NCBI GenBank assembly: GCA_024278455.1
Contig: JAJRTE010000113.1
Span: 1-41,596, forward strand
Source: Myxococcota bacterium
Lineage (GTDB): Bacteria; Myxococcota_A; UBA796; JAJRTE01
Length of the DNA stretch: 41,596 bases
Reading direction: 5' to 3'
Part shown: positions 8,837 through 17,539 of the stretch, one piece after another
How positions within the stretch are numbered: position 1 is the stretch's first letter
Layout of the letters: each line of letters opens with the position of its first letter
Notes under the pieces: model-generated
Databases searched by the model: none
Told to the model about the DNA's origin: nothing
The model's input: the letters and a program-made list of their open reading frames with translations, nothing else
Position numbers and translations under genes: made by a program

Positions 8837-9390
8837 GCCCGCAACTCCTCAAGGTGAAACACCGCGCGTCCCAGGCCTCGCCGTCGGTGAGAACCCAGTG
8901 CGCGAATAAGCGGAAGCCCAGCCCCGATGGCCTCCGTGGCGAAGACCTCGTCGTCGAGCAGGTAGACAGTCGCCGACAAACTCAGGGGAATCGCGACCTC
9001 TTGCGTCCGCAGGCTCTTTTGAGCCATCTGGCCCGTAGCGGAATCGATCCTCGTTCCAGAAACCTGGTCAAAAAAGTCCTCCAGATCGGCGGCTTTGACC
9101 TCCTCTGCCCAGAGTTCCCAATCAGGCCCGAGAGTGGCACTCGTAAACCGCAACACTCCCTCCGTGGTTTCGTCACCAAACAGTCTTACAGTCGTACCCT
9201 CTTCGACAAGCCCTGCCTCCTCGGCCTGAAGAACACCTTCGCGGACCAGCCCACGGAGCGATCGGCCTGGAAGGTAGGGCAAGCCCCCAGGGGACCGCGC
9301 CACAACCGACGAGCGCCTGGGACCTCCACTTGCGCCGGTTCCTGCATGCCAATACTCGAGGATCTCGATGCTGAGCCTCTCGGACTTCAT
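8833..9390 (-). CDS. Single Cas7/Csm3-like RAMP subunit
   Basis: This 185-residue RAMP protein has an N-terminal beta strand, YLPGRSLRGLVREG (the IPGSSxRGxxR element), SGTRIDSATGQ (the RxxID...tg loop holding the putative catalytic Asp of Csm3) and a C-terminal GSHRRRGLGRAVFHLE Gly-rich RAMP loop. Family knowledge makes it a backbone subunit able to cut target RNA. The start is the ATG at 9390, which forms ATGA with the Cas10 stop; a longer in-frame extension inside cas10 is arginine-rich and rejected. At about 185 residues it is shorter than typical Csm3 and likely lacks the thumb extension. Confidence 0.8.
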   Translation of the reverse strand: MKSERLSIEILEYWHAGTGASGGPRRSSVVARSPGGLPYLPGRSLRGLVREGVLQAEEAGLVEEGTTVRLFGDETTEGVLRFTSATLGPDWELWAEEVKAADLEDFFDQVSGTRIDSATGQMAQKSLRTQEVAIPLSLSATVYLLDDEVFATEAIGAGLPLIRALGSHRRRGLGRAVFHLEELRA

Positions 9391-10976
9391 GCGTGCCCCT
9401 CCTCTCTCCCCGCTCCTTCTGTCACTCTCAGCACGAATGCATCGAGGATTGGCGTTCGATGGATGCCGTCGGGGCCCTTCTTCCACAGACCGTCTCCGCC
9501 GATCAGTCCCTGGAGCGCGGCGAGCAGCCGGTCGACATCCTGCCCTTTTCCTCGTTGGCAGCGAACCTCGCACATGCGTTCGAAGGCTTCCTGAGCGTGG
9601 TCCCTTTGAAGGTACAAGATGGAGAGGAGGTGCCGAACCCCTCCCTTCTGCTCATCCATCGGCAGTTCCCGGGAAAGGAACCTCAGGCCCCCGAGCGAGT
9701 GCAGTCCGGGACAATCCCTCCTGCCAACCGCGTAGGCCTCGCAGGTGAGTCGCGCATCCGGCGCGGCGAGTTCGTTGTCGATGACCTCACGCGCCGTCTC
9801 CGGCAGGCTCGTGGTCACTCGGTGGAACGTAATCGCGGAAGCTGACATCCCCCCTCCGGACTTGACCCACTTCTTGGCTCTGCCGCAGAGCGATTCCGCC
9901 AGGTCGTGAGCTCGGTCGAAAGGGAAGCTCGCCTTCGTGATGGCGACTCCCGCGCACGCACTCAGCCCATCGAAGCCGGGCGGGCCGATCCCGGCGAGAT
10001 GATCCCGTGTCGTTTTTTCGAACTGCTCGAGGAAAACCTCCGCAAACCGTATCGCGACCCGGCCTGCGACCAGGATCGCAAGATCATCTCCCCCGAGAAG
10101 GATGGGACGCGCCTTGAGGGCCTGGACTCCTCCTGTGGAATCGGCGTGGTCCTTCGCGTCAGGGACAAGCACCAACTCCACGGCCTTTTGGGCGGCCTCT
10201 TGAATGGCAGACTGAAGGGACCTGGAGAAGCGACGAAAGAGCCCCCCCTGATCAGTCCCATCGGCAAGGAGTGAGGTGATGAACTTCCCCAGCGCATTTC
10301 CGTCTGCGTGGATCAACCCGACATACGGGTCATTCTCGCTGGTCAGTCCCTCGGCGAGATAGTCCTTCCCCTGAAGGAAGTAGAATCCCTTTGAAGCGAG
10401 ACTCCCCAGGAACCTCTTGTCGAGTGCGCTCAGGTTCTCCGCGCCTCCGGCCTTGAGACGCTCCCAGGAAGCGTTCTTGGCAAGTGTGGCCCGATCAGCG
10501 AAGTCCATGCTGCCTACCCGCCGCCGTCGGCCCACAGCGGGTTCGCCGGTTCGGGGATCGCGAAGTACCGCTGGTCCCACGGCGGGTAGAGAGCACAGAG
10601 GCGCCGCGCGAGAGCCCTGAAGCATCTCCCCTAATCTTGTCTGTGCATGCTGGAAACTCTCACAGTCGCCGAGATCGACGATGGCCTGTTGTATAAGCAC
10701 GCCGGGGGCACGGCTATCGGCGATCAGAGGCCAGCATGCGTACAGTCTCTTGACCGCCTCCCGATCCCCGGTCAGGATCCGGCCGCTTCCTGCAGCCTGA
10801 CTGATCATGTCGTCTTTCGAGAGGCCGGCCATCTCGACCGCGTTCCCGAATTCGCCCTCACACAGGTTCTCAATAAGCTGTGAAGCGCCCTGGAGATCAC
10901 GAAGAAAGGGGCTTGTCAGCAGGAACTTCTGCACATGAGCAACAGCGAAGCCGTAGAGGACCGATCCCTTTTCCAT
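9387..10976 (-). CDS. cas10: Cas10, HD-less, with intact GGDD palm
   Basis: This 529-residue large subunit of the type III effector begins with VAHVQKFLLTSPFLRDLQGAS, a Cmr2/Cas10 palm-like opening, and has no N-terminal HD nuclease domain. The first palm has YVGLIHADGNALG (Asp about 225), and the second has ILLGGDDLAIL with GGDD at residues 295-298. GGDD-type Cas10 converts ATP to cyclic oligoadenylate when the complex binds target RNA; the CARF-HEPN gene in the same island is the expected receiver. Without HD, single-strand DNA cutting by this subunit is not expected. The ATG at 10976 has GGGGAGA about 7 nt upstream. It is the first gene of the effector operon, starting 91 nt from the distal end of the array. 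Confidence 0.93.
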   Translation of the reverse strand: MEKGSVLYGFAVAHVQKFLLTSPFLRDLQGASQLIENLCEGEFGNAVEMAGLSKDDMISQAAGSGRILTGDREAVKRLYACWPLIADSRAPGVLIQQAIVDLGDCESFQHAQTRLGEMLQGSRAAPLCSLPAVGPAVLRDPRTGEPAVGRRRRVGSMDFADRATLAKNASWERLKAGGAENLSALDKRFLGSLASKGFYFLQGKDYLAEGLTSENDPYVGLIHADGNALGKFITSLLADGTDQGGLFRRFSRSLQSAIQEAAQKAVELVLVPDAKDHADSTGGVQALKARPILLGGDDLAILVAGRVAIRFAEVFLEQFEKTTRDHLAGIGPPGFDGLSACAGVAITKASFPFDRAHDLAESLCGRAKKWVKSGGGMSASAITFHRVTTSLPETAREVIDNELAAPDARLTCEAYAVGRRDCPGLHSLGGLRFLSRELPMDEQKGGVRHLLSILYLQRDHAQEAFERMCEVRCQRGKGQDVDRLLAALQGLIGGDGLWKKGPDGIHRTPILDAFVLRVTEGAGREEGHA

Positions 10977-11004
10977 GTTGTGTTCTCCCCATTCCCACCC
11001 ACGA

Positions 11005-11017
11005 TGCGTCAGACGCA
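11005..11017. promoter_or_regulatory. Perfect 13-bp dyad ahead of cas10
   Basis: TGCGTC-A-GACGCA is a perfect odd palindrome lying 29-41 nt upstream of the cas10 ATG, in the only gap where the effector-operon promoter can be. Its size and position suit a small repressor or activator site. No clear -35/-10 pair is visible nearby, so the function is a guess. Confidence 0.35.
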
Positions 11018-11067
11018 ACCGCGCGCATGTCCAGCCCGCGGCCCGATGCTAGCGACCCACCCGCGGG

Positions 11068-12578
11068 GCGTCAATCCCCTCCTGAACGGGGCTCCCCTTT
11101 GGACAGGCCCTGCCCCCCAGCTACCGGTTCATCATGGTGGTCTCAATCCCCTCCTGAACGGGGCTCCCCTTTGGACTACAGGAGGCACGATGCTCATCGC
11201 TACCCTGGCGTGGTCTCAATCCCCTCCTGAACGGGGCTCCCCTTTGGACAGAGCATTTCGCCCGGCAACTCGCGTGTGACTTTGCGTCTCAATCCCCTCC
11301 TGAACGGGGCTCCCCTTTGGACAGCAAGACCACGTTCCACAACGAGGAACTCCACAGTCTCAATCCCCTCCTGAACGGGGCTCCCCTTTGGACTGAACAT
11401 CAGAATTAGCGCCGAGTCTCTGCGTAGTAGTCTCAATCCCCTCCTGAACGGGGCTCCCCTTTGGACAGCTTGACGCCATGCTGACACGGGCGAAGGCGGA
11501 TGTCTCAATCCCCTCCTGAACGGGGCTCCCCTTTGGACTAGGGAGAGCAGTCTTCATCACGATGATTGAGAAAGTCTCAATCCCCTCCTGAACGGGGCTC
11601 CCCTTTGGACGGCGACGGTTACGGAGTTGGCCAGCTCGGCCAGACTCGTCTCAATCCCCTCCTGAACGGGGCTCCCCTTTGGACGTCCTCAGACTAGAAC
11701 TCGGATCCCGCTCGAAGAGCAGTCTCAATCCCCTCCTGAACGGGGCTCCCCTTTGGACGGTAACCGCGCTGGAGCCGGGTATCTCGTTGGTCGCGTGTCT
11801 CAATCCCCTCCTGAACGGGGCTCCCCTTTGGACCGGGCGGACGTGGAACGGGTTTTCGATGCCCTATTTCTGTCTCAATCCCCTCCTGAACGGGGCTCCC
11901 CTTTGGACACCAGATCATACCCAGCCGGTAACCACCGCATCAGCGTCTCAATCCCCTCCTGAACGGGGCTCCCCTTTGGACGGCCGGCAACAACGCCGGC
12001 GACGGGTACGGAGTTGGCCGTCTCAATCCCCTCCTGAACGGGGCTCCCCTTTGGACCTCCAGAAGAAGCGGCGGAGGAAGAGGGTTGGGAGATGTCTCAA
12101 TCCCCTCCTGAACGGGGCTCCCCTTTGGACGAAGATAGTATCGAGAAAGGACACGATGAAGAAGACAAGTCTCAATCCCCTCCTGAACGGGGCTCCCCTT
12201 TGGACGGTTGCGGGTACGGAGTTGGCCGGCTCGGCCAGACTCGTCTCAATCCCCTCCTGAACGGGGCTCCCCTTTGGACGTAGTCATGGGCGGGCTGTTT
12301 ACGGAAATCCCGAGAAGTCTCAATCCCCTCCTGAACGGGGCTCCCCTTTGTACTAACGAGAAGTGCCAGCTTAGGTTGTCGGACACGGCAGGTCTCAATC
12401 CCCTCCTGAACGGGGCTCCCCTTTGGACGGATACGGCCAGTGCTACGACTCCGCCGAGATTGCCTTGTCTCAATCCCCTCCTGAACGGGGCTCCCCTTTG
12501 GACTTACGGAGTCGGTAGCATCGACCAGACCCCAGAGGAAGGTCTCAATCCCCTCCTGAACGGGGCTCCCCTTTGGAC
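11068..12578 (-). CRISPR. CRISPR array, 21 repeats of 37 nt, 20 spacers
   Basis: Repeats start at 11068, 11140, 11213, 11286, 11357, 11430, 11502, 11574, 11648, 11722, 11797, 11872, 11945, 12020, 12094, 12169, 12243, 12317, 12392, 12467 and 12542; spacers are 34-38 nt. On the minus strand the repeat starts GTCCAAAGGGGAGCC and ends GGGATTGAGAC, so crRNAs would carry the 8-nt 5' tag ATTGAGAC. Three things fix transcription leftward: that repeat end, the degenerate repeat at the left end (11068-11104, two changes, giving ATTGACGC) and the leader with cas1-cas2 on the right. An inner repeat (12317-12353) carries one G-to-T change at 12351. The repeat can pair GGGGAGCCCC-type inner segments. Four spacers share a related target (see findings). 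Confidence 0.98.
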
Positions 12579-12888
12579 TCCTGCCTCTCCAAGTCATGGT
12601 AGCACAAGAGGTTGAGGGGCGCGAATCGGCGATGTCTTCGATTTCGGATGTACCCCATCCCCCTCGGAATCCGACGATTCTCGCAAGCTATTTCCTGGCA
12701 AGCACTTAGGAGATCACCGACCCCTCCGACGCAGATCTCTGTAACTCCTTGTGAAACAAGGGCTTGCCACTTTGGCAGGCGAATCGGCCGAGATCGGTGA
12801 TTCGGGGGCCTCTTTGCGGCAAGGGTGGTGCCTGGAAAGATCATGATCATCACCGGCCATTCTACTGCCCCGGCCGGACATCCATGCA
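12579..12888 (-). promoter_or_regulatory. CRISPR leader with conserved promoter
   Basis: This 310-nt gap separates the first (newest) repeat from cas2 and holds no gene. Reading leftward, a promoter-like pair TTCGCG (12620-12625) and TACCAT (12596-12601) with an 18-nt spacer would start transcription about 10 nt before the first repeat. The same pair, spacer and flank recur in the second leader copy near 19100 (TTCGCA / TATCAT, 18-nt spacer). The repeat-proximal part (12591-12643) matches 19094-19146 at about 41 of 53 positions, and a second conserved block starts at 12743 (AACTCCTT ... CTTGC ... CAGGC). Conservation across two copies supports a role in integration and transcription. Confidence 0.8.
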
Positions 12889-13167
12889 TCAGAAGAGGAG
12901 ATCCTGCCCCGGCTCCTCCACCCGGAAGGCCGTTCCCAGGACAACCGTGGCCGGTCGGCAGCGGTTGCAGAGCCTGTAGATCCGGACATTGTCCTCCTCC
13001 GGGTCCATCTCCTCGCCGAGCACGTGGCGCAAATCCTCATACCCGCGGTCCGACAGCTCGCCCTCGAACACACTCTTCTGTACGTGGCGCAGAAAACCCG
13101 TGAGCAGCTTGTGGATTCGACGGCGGCGACGGTTCGAGACGATGTCGTAGCTGAGTACGAGATACAC
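12889..13167 (-). CDS. cas2: Cas2 spacer-integration subunit
   Basis: This 92-residue protein has the Cas2 N-terminus MYLVLSYDIVSNRRRRRIHKLL (read in two parts; strand 1 ends in the conserved YDI with Asp8), then RHVQKSVFEGEL and VRIYRLC, all typical of the ferredoxin-like Cas2 fold. Cas2 dimers bridge two Cas1 dimers in the integration complex. It starts 3 nt after the cas1 stop and is the last gene before the leader. Confidence 0.95.
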   Translation of the reverse strand: MYLVLSYDIVSNRRRRRIHKLLTGFLRHVQKSVFEGELSDRGYEDLRHVLGEEMDPEEDNVRIYRLCNRCRPATVVLGTAFRVEEPGQDLLF

Positions 13168-13170
13168 GGG

Positions 13171-14235
13171 TCACCTCGGGACGAAAGGGAGATAGCTGCC
13201 GTCTCGCGACTCCACGGCCCTGGCGAGGACGTAGGCCTGCCTCTCCAGAATGTCGCGAATCTCGAATCGACCTTCACCGGGAGGGTAGTAGAGAGGCTCC
13301 CGCAGACGCTTGAAGAGCGCCCCGAGAAAGACACGCCGACCGGGATCCTGAAGGTGCACACCACGCACCGGCCTCTCGACATCCGCCTCCACACTCGGCC
13401 GGGCATCCCCGTCCTCAAGGTCCTCGAAATCCCGCGGACCGAGCTGCCGACGGTTCAACAGGCGGAGGACGGTCTGGTCCACCACGAGAGGCCGAAACTC
13501 CTCCAGCAGGTCGAGGGCAAGAGAAGGCCGACCATACGCGGGCTCATGCAGAAACCCAATCAGGGGGTCGAAGCCGGCGGCAGCCACCACGCTCTCCACC
13601 TGGCTCGTGAGGACCGCATATCCGAACGAAAGGCAAGCGTTCACGGGATCGGGGGGAGGACGGCGGCGGCGAACCGTGAACTCGAATGCGGACGGCCCCA
13701 CACAAATCCCAAATCCCTGAAAAAAGAACGCAGCGGCACTGCCCTCCAAACCGCGCAGGGCATCGTGGCTGCCGGCGTCCCCCGTCCCGGCCAGCACCCG
13801 GCGCATCCTTCCGACGACCTCGGCCAGACGGGGGTCGCGACGCCTCCGCTGATGCTGCAGCAGGAGTCTTCGCTGGTTCCGGATCTTCCCGGCCACAAAA
13901 GACCGTGCGAGTTCCAGAGACTTCACCCGATCCGTGGCGGCCCTGAACTGGGCAATCCGGAGCGGAGCGTTCCCGGACACCGGACCGGAGAGGCGTCCCC
14001 GGTACCGGCCATGGGCGGTGAGAAAGGAGATGTCGATGCCAGACCGCAGACACGCAAGGAGTGCGCCGCTGGTGAGATCCACCGGACCGAACACCAGAAT
14101 GCGCCTGATCTCGCGGAGAGGGATCCTGCGCACTCTCTCCTTGCCCCGCAGTAACACGAGCGTCTCTCCCTGGCGCGAGACGCGAAGAGTGGGATCCGAA
14201 AAGCTCACGACTCCCTGTCCGAACACGCTACGCAT
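13171..14235 (-). CDS. cas1: Cas1 integrase
   Basis: This is a stand-alone Cas1 of about 354 residues, not fused to the RT. It has the N-terminal beta domain (SVFGQGVVSF...RIPLREIRRILVFG) and the catalytic helical domain with Glu in TSQVESVV, His in FDPLIGFLHEP and Asp in LALDLLEEFRP, the metal-binding triad of Cas1. It inserts spacers at the leader-repeat junction. The start is ambiguous: ATG 14235 overlaps the CAPP stop, but GGGGAGG abuts it directly, while GTG 14226 lies 9 nt after that site and may be the true start. It is coupled to CAPP upstream and cas2 downstream. Confidence 0.95.
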   Translation of the reverse strand: MRSVFGQGVVSFSDPTLRVSRQGETLVLLRGKERVRRIPLREIRRILVFGPVDLTSGALLACLRSGIDISFLTAHGRYRGRLSGPVSGNAPLRIAQFRAATDRVKSLELARSFVAGKIRNQRRLLLQHQRRRRDPRLAEVVGRMRRVLAGTGDAGSHDALRGLEGSAAAFFFQGFGICVGPSAFEFTVRRRRPPPDPVNACLSFGYAVLTSQVESVVAAAGFDPLIGFLHEPAYGRPSLALDLLEEFRPLVVDQTVLRLLNRRQLGPRDFEDLEDGDARPSVEADVERPVRGVHLQDPGRRVFLGALFKRLREPLYYPPGEGRFEIRDILERQAYVLARAVESRDGSYLPFVPR

Positions 14236-16126
14236 CCTCCCCGGCAGCCCCAGAGGCCCCGTGCTGGACCTCATCAACTCCATCCCCGTCGGATCGGAGC
14301 ACGAAAACGGAATCGCCCACCCGTAGCTTCCGGTCAGGAAGATCCTTCAGAGTGGACGCCAGCCTGCTCCTCAGGGCGACCAGGCGCTCCGCAAGTCCGG
14401 CAGACTCCTTGAGCAAAGCGGCGTATGCGCGCGCCTGGTCCTCAGCCTCCATCCGCGCCTCCCCGCCAGGCCCCCCCGTACTCTGCTCTCGAGGGAGAGT
14501 AACCAGATGCAGCAACGGTGTGGGATACCGGTCCGGAGACAGGGGGAAGGAACACGCGCAGTCGAGACCGGCGGTCAGGTGGGGAACTCGCTGCCGGATG
14601 CGCGGGCAGGACATCGGATTCCCCGAGAGCCGCCTGGTGAGGTAGGCCTCCGGCCCCACATCCACCGCGAGAGAGAGGAGGTGATTCACCAGGCGGGCGC
14701 CATCTGCAAGGTGCCCCATGGTGAAGCGAAGCACAAGCTGCTCTTCATAGCTCAGCCGGAACTCCCCCTCGACGCTGGAGCGCAACCCGGCCAACACCGG
14801 GCAGCACGAGAAGAGGTGCTTCGCCTCCGGGGCCTCGTCGAGATCGACCGGCTCGAGCGAGAACTCCTCGGCGGTTTCTTCGGCCGGGGCCGGGGCGGTG
14901 GCCTCCGTTGACATTCCCGGCGGATCCGGTTCTGCGTCAGGTCGGTCCAGGCCCCGGCTCTTCAGTGTGCGTATCGCAGTATGGAGATCCGCCGTTTCGA
15001 CGCGGGACACTTCGGCCAGGCGTCCATATGGCTCCGCAAGAGGCTTCCCCTCCTCGTCGAGCAGATCGCACCTCCGTCCACTCAATCGGTGGATGCCGAG
15101 AGGTAGCTTGATGAGGTTGCCCAGCTTCCCTTCCCGCACGGCCGCCTGCTTGGGGAAGAACTCGATGGAAACTCCATCGGGCAGTGTTCCGCCCATTTCC
15201 GCCGTGAACAGACGGCCGAGATTCCTGACGACGCGGGCCGGTTCCGGGCGGGAAAAGAAGACCCAGAGATGGCGACCCTTGTTCCCCGAGTCCTCGAGGA
15301 GCGGGGCAAGCCCGAGTTCGCCCAGCGACCGAGCAAGCCCGACCGCGGCGGCACCCACAGCCCGATCCAGCCGCTCTCTCTCGTCGGAATGCTGCCGGGA
15401 GCGAGCGAGTGCCGGCTTCGTAATGTCGAGATCCAGGGCAAAGAAACGGACGGTGTTGTCGGCCCGCACAGGGTAGACGCCGACCGTGTCGTTTCCGAGG
15501 AGGTGGTTTTCGACCACGGTGGGAGTCAGGGGCTCGTGGACAGGACTATAGCCGACCTTGTTCCCGGCTCCCCGCCACTGGCGGGCGTGGACACCCTCGC
15601 GGCCCGAGAAGAGTGCAAGAAAGCGCTGCACATCCTCGGCGGACGGGAGGATGTTGGATTCCCGCGTTTCCGGTTCACCCTGCCGGTAGGATCGGATCCA
15701 GGCGCCGAGTTCGAGGACCAGGTCTCCTGGCGCCCCGCTCCCCTCGGCGGCAATCAGGGCATCCCGGGCCCGCTGCTCGAATCCCTCCTCCACACAGAGT
15801 TCGACGAATGACGAGATCGCCTCCCGATTCTCCGGCTGAATCCGCATGATCTGTTCCAGAAGCCCGATCGCCCGACGAGAATCGCCTCTCTCCCGGTAGG
15901 ACACGGCCAACGCCCACATGGCCTCAGGGTCTTCCGGAGAATCCCGGACTGCCAGCAAGAACTCCCGAAAAGCCTGTGCGCCGAATCCAGCACCATCCAG
16001 CGCCCGCCCCCAGGCGAGATGACCACCGGTCTCATGAAGCTGCGCCTTCAGCAACGCCTCGAGTTCACGGCGGGCGGTGGCGGGGTCATCGCTGAAAACC
16101 CTCTCGATTACCTCGGCAGGCGTCAC
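14228..16126 (-). CDS. CRISPR-associated primase-polymerase (CAPP)
   Basis: This is a 632-residue protein. N-terminal TPR-like helices (about 10-130) precede an archaeo-eukaryotic primase (Prim-Pol) catalytic core: FFALDLDI with the metal-binding DLD at 232-234, SGNKGRHLW (280-288, the SxH nucleotide-binding motif) and LIKLPLGIH (338-346). A C-terminal region has cysteines 441/442, 507, 523 and 525, placed like the iron-sulphur or zinc site of PriCT/PriL-type domains. This architecture matches CAPP proteins, found beside type III Cas1-Cas2 and RT genes and implicated in spacer adaptation through DNA synthesis and priming. The start is GTG at 16126, overlapping the upstream stop (GTGA) with GGAG 9 nt before it. 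Confidence 0.88.
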   Translation of the reverse strand: MTPAEVIERVFSDDPATARRELEALLKAQLHETGGHLAWGRALDGAGFGAQAFREFLLAVRDSPEDPEAMWALAVSYRERGDSRRAIGLLEQIMRIQPENREAISSFVELCVEEGFEQRARDALIAAEGSGAPGDLVLELGAWIRSYRQGEPETRESNILPSAEDVQRFLALFSGREGVHARQWRGAGNKVGYSPVHEPLTPTVVENHLLGNDTVGVYPVRADNTVRFFALDLDITKPALARSRQHSDERERLDRAVGAAAVGLARSLGELGLAPLLEDSGNKGRHLWVFFSRPEPARVVRNLGRLFTAEMGGTLPDGVSIEFFPKQAAVREGKLGNLIKLPLGIHRLSGRRCDLLDEEGKPLAEPYGRLAEVSRVETADLHTAIRTLKSRGLDRPDAEPDPPGMSTEATAPAPAEETAEEFSLEPVDLDEAPEAKHLFSCCPVLAGLRSSVEGEFRLSYEEQLVLRFTMGHLADGARLVNHLLSLAVDVGPEAYLTRRLSGNPMSCPRIRQRVPHLTAGLDCACSFPLSPDRYPTPLLHLVTLPREQSTGGPGGEARMEAEDQARAYAALLKESAGLAERLVALRSRLASTLKDLPDRKLRVGDSVFVLRSDGDGVDEVQHGASGAAGEDA

Positions 16127-17529
16127 CGCTCAAGACTCCGGAGCAGGATGAACTCGTGCTCCGGATCCTGCCCGGCTCCCGGCAGATCCAGTTCATCCGC
16201 ACGGGCAACCGCACGAGCATGCCGCTCCACCAGTTCGATGAAGCTGCTCAGGTTCCGTGGATTCGAGGTCTGGAATCCATGGGCGAAAATGCTCTGATTT
16301 CGAGAGCCGAGAAGTCCCTCGAACTTGCTGGTGGTGATGTCGGAGAGGCCCTCCAGAACTTTGTCGCCGAGAGCAATGAGCAGCGTCCGCGTCTGAGCCA
16401 TCGCTACTTTTTTCGGCAAAGCGGAAATCCGGTGGCCCGGGGCACAGAGTTCGTTGTACCGCTCAAGCAGAGCCTCCGCGTCCGCCACTTCGAGCGCGGC
16501 GGCGTCCAGTCCATGAGTGGCCAGCCTCCGCTGCAAGGAGAGCTCGAGGGCACGGTAGGCAAGGAGAGCGGCGAGGTCCGGCTCCCGGTCCAGACGCCGG
16601 CGAGTTGCGGCGAGGAGGTACCGGGAGAGGGCGTTGGTGAGGTCCGCTTCGAAGGCGGGCCGACTCTCTCCGGCGGTGGCGAGGGCGAGAACCCGGGCGG
16701 CCTCGGCCTGTGCGCCAATTCGGGGCACCAGGGAACAGAGTCCCTCCCGCCGCAGCCGGCAGGACGCCGGTTTCTGAAGGGTCTCCGCCACACTGGAGAG
16801 GCTCCTCGAGGCCTTCGCGAACTCAAGGGACTGCAGTCGAGCATACGCACGACAGAGCTCAGACCGCGCGCCAAAATGATAGTCGCGGGCCAAGGCATCT
16901 TCCAACTCGACGAATAGCCGCTCCGCCACGTCAAACAGACCGCGATCGAAGGCGCGCTCCGCCTCCCTGCGCTCCACATCTCCGAAGACGACCAGAGGAT
17001 GGTCCACGACGTGAGCCTGTTCATCTCCAAAGAGGGGAAAGTCCGGATGAATTTTCGAAGATTCAATGTAGATCTGACGGAGATGCAGGTATCCGGCCAG
17101 GGCCGAGGCACCTCCGGAGATCGCCTTGGTGGACGAGGTGAAATCGATGGTCACGGACTGCCCGGGATGTGCCTCGACGATGTCCCGGATCACCCGGTAG
17201 ACACCCACGGAATCGGCCTTGCCCACCGGGCGGTAGTGTGGCTCTCCGTCCCGTGAGGCCAGGTCCCACGCTCGCTCCGCCGAGGTCCTGCTCGTATCGG
17301 TGTGAATGAAGTAGACCGTCTGGGCCGGCGTGTATGCCAGAGATACAGCAACCGAGTAGGGTTGCGTACCCACGGTGGCTACGAGAACATCCGAAGGTGT
17401 GGCTTCCTTCGATATCGCCTCCAGGGCGGCCGGCAGGTACTCCTCCTCGTAGACGCGATAGGCCTCGTCCCGGTCCCGACAAGCGGCCACGGCCTCAATG
17501 GCGGCAGAAATCTTCTCGTGCATTCCCAT
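16123..17529 (-). CDS. CARF-HEPN ribonuclease, Cas02710/Csm6-like
   Basis: This 468-residue protein has a CARF-type N-terminus: DVLVATVGTQPYS (about 47-59) and VTIDFTSSTKAISGG (about 126-140), a variant of the DxTGGTKxM loop that binds cyclic oligoadenylate. The downstream part is helical and ends with SRNQSIFAHG, in which R410-x6-H417 is the HEPN RNase motif. This fits the TIGR02710 group of CRISPR proteins: Cas10 would make the messenger, CARF would sense it and HEPN would cut RNA. The start is ATG 17529 with AAGGAGG 4 nt before it; ATG 17523 (spacing 10) is equally possible, and the ORF extension to 17625 overlaps the RT and is rejected. Unusually, it sits inside the adaptation operon, not beside cas10. 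Confidence 0.82.
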   Translation of the reverse strand: MGMHEKISAAIEAVAACRDRDEAYRVYEEEYLPAALEAISKEATPSDVLVATVGTQPYSVAVSLAYTPAQTVYFIHTDTSRTSAERAWDLASRDGEPHYRPVGKADSVGVYRVIRDIVEAHPGQSVTIDFTSSTKAISGGASALAGYLHLRQIYIESSKIHPDFPLFGDEQAHVVDHPLVVFGDVERREAERAFDRGLFDVAERLFVELEDALARDYHFGARSELCRAYARLQSLEFAKASRSLSSVAETLQKPASCRLRREGLCSLVPRIGAQAEAARVLALATAGESRPAFEADLTNALSRYLLAATRRRLDREPDLAALLAYRALELSLQRRLATHGLDAAALEVADAEALLERYNELCAPGHRISALPKKVAMAQTRTLLIALGDKVLEGLSDITTSKFEGLLGSRNQSIFAHGFQTSNPRNLSSFIELVERHARAVARADELDLPGAGQDPEHEFILLRSLER

Positions 17530-17539
17530 CACTCCTCCT

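Noticed and set aside
11200..12615. Proteins with repeated NPLLNGAPLW or PKGSPVQEGIET units
   Set aside because: These are translations of the CRISPR repeats, not proteins.
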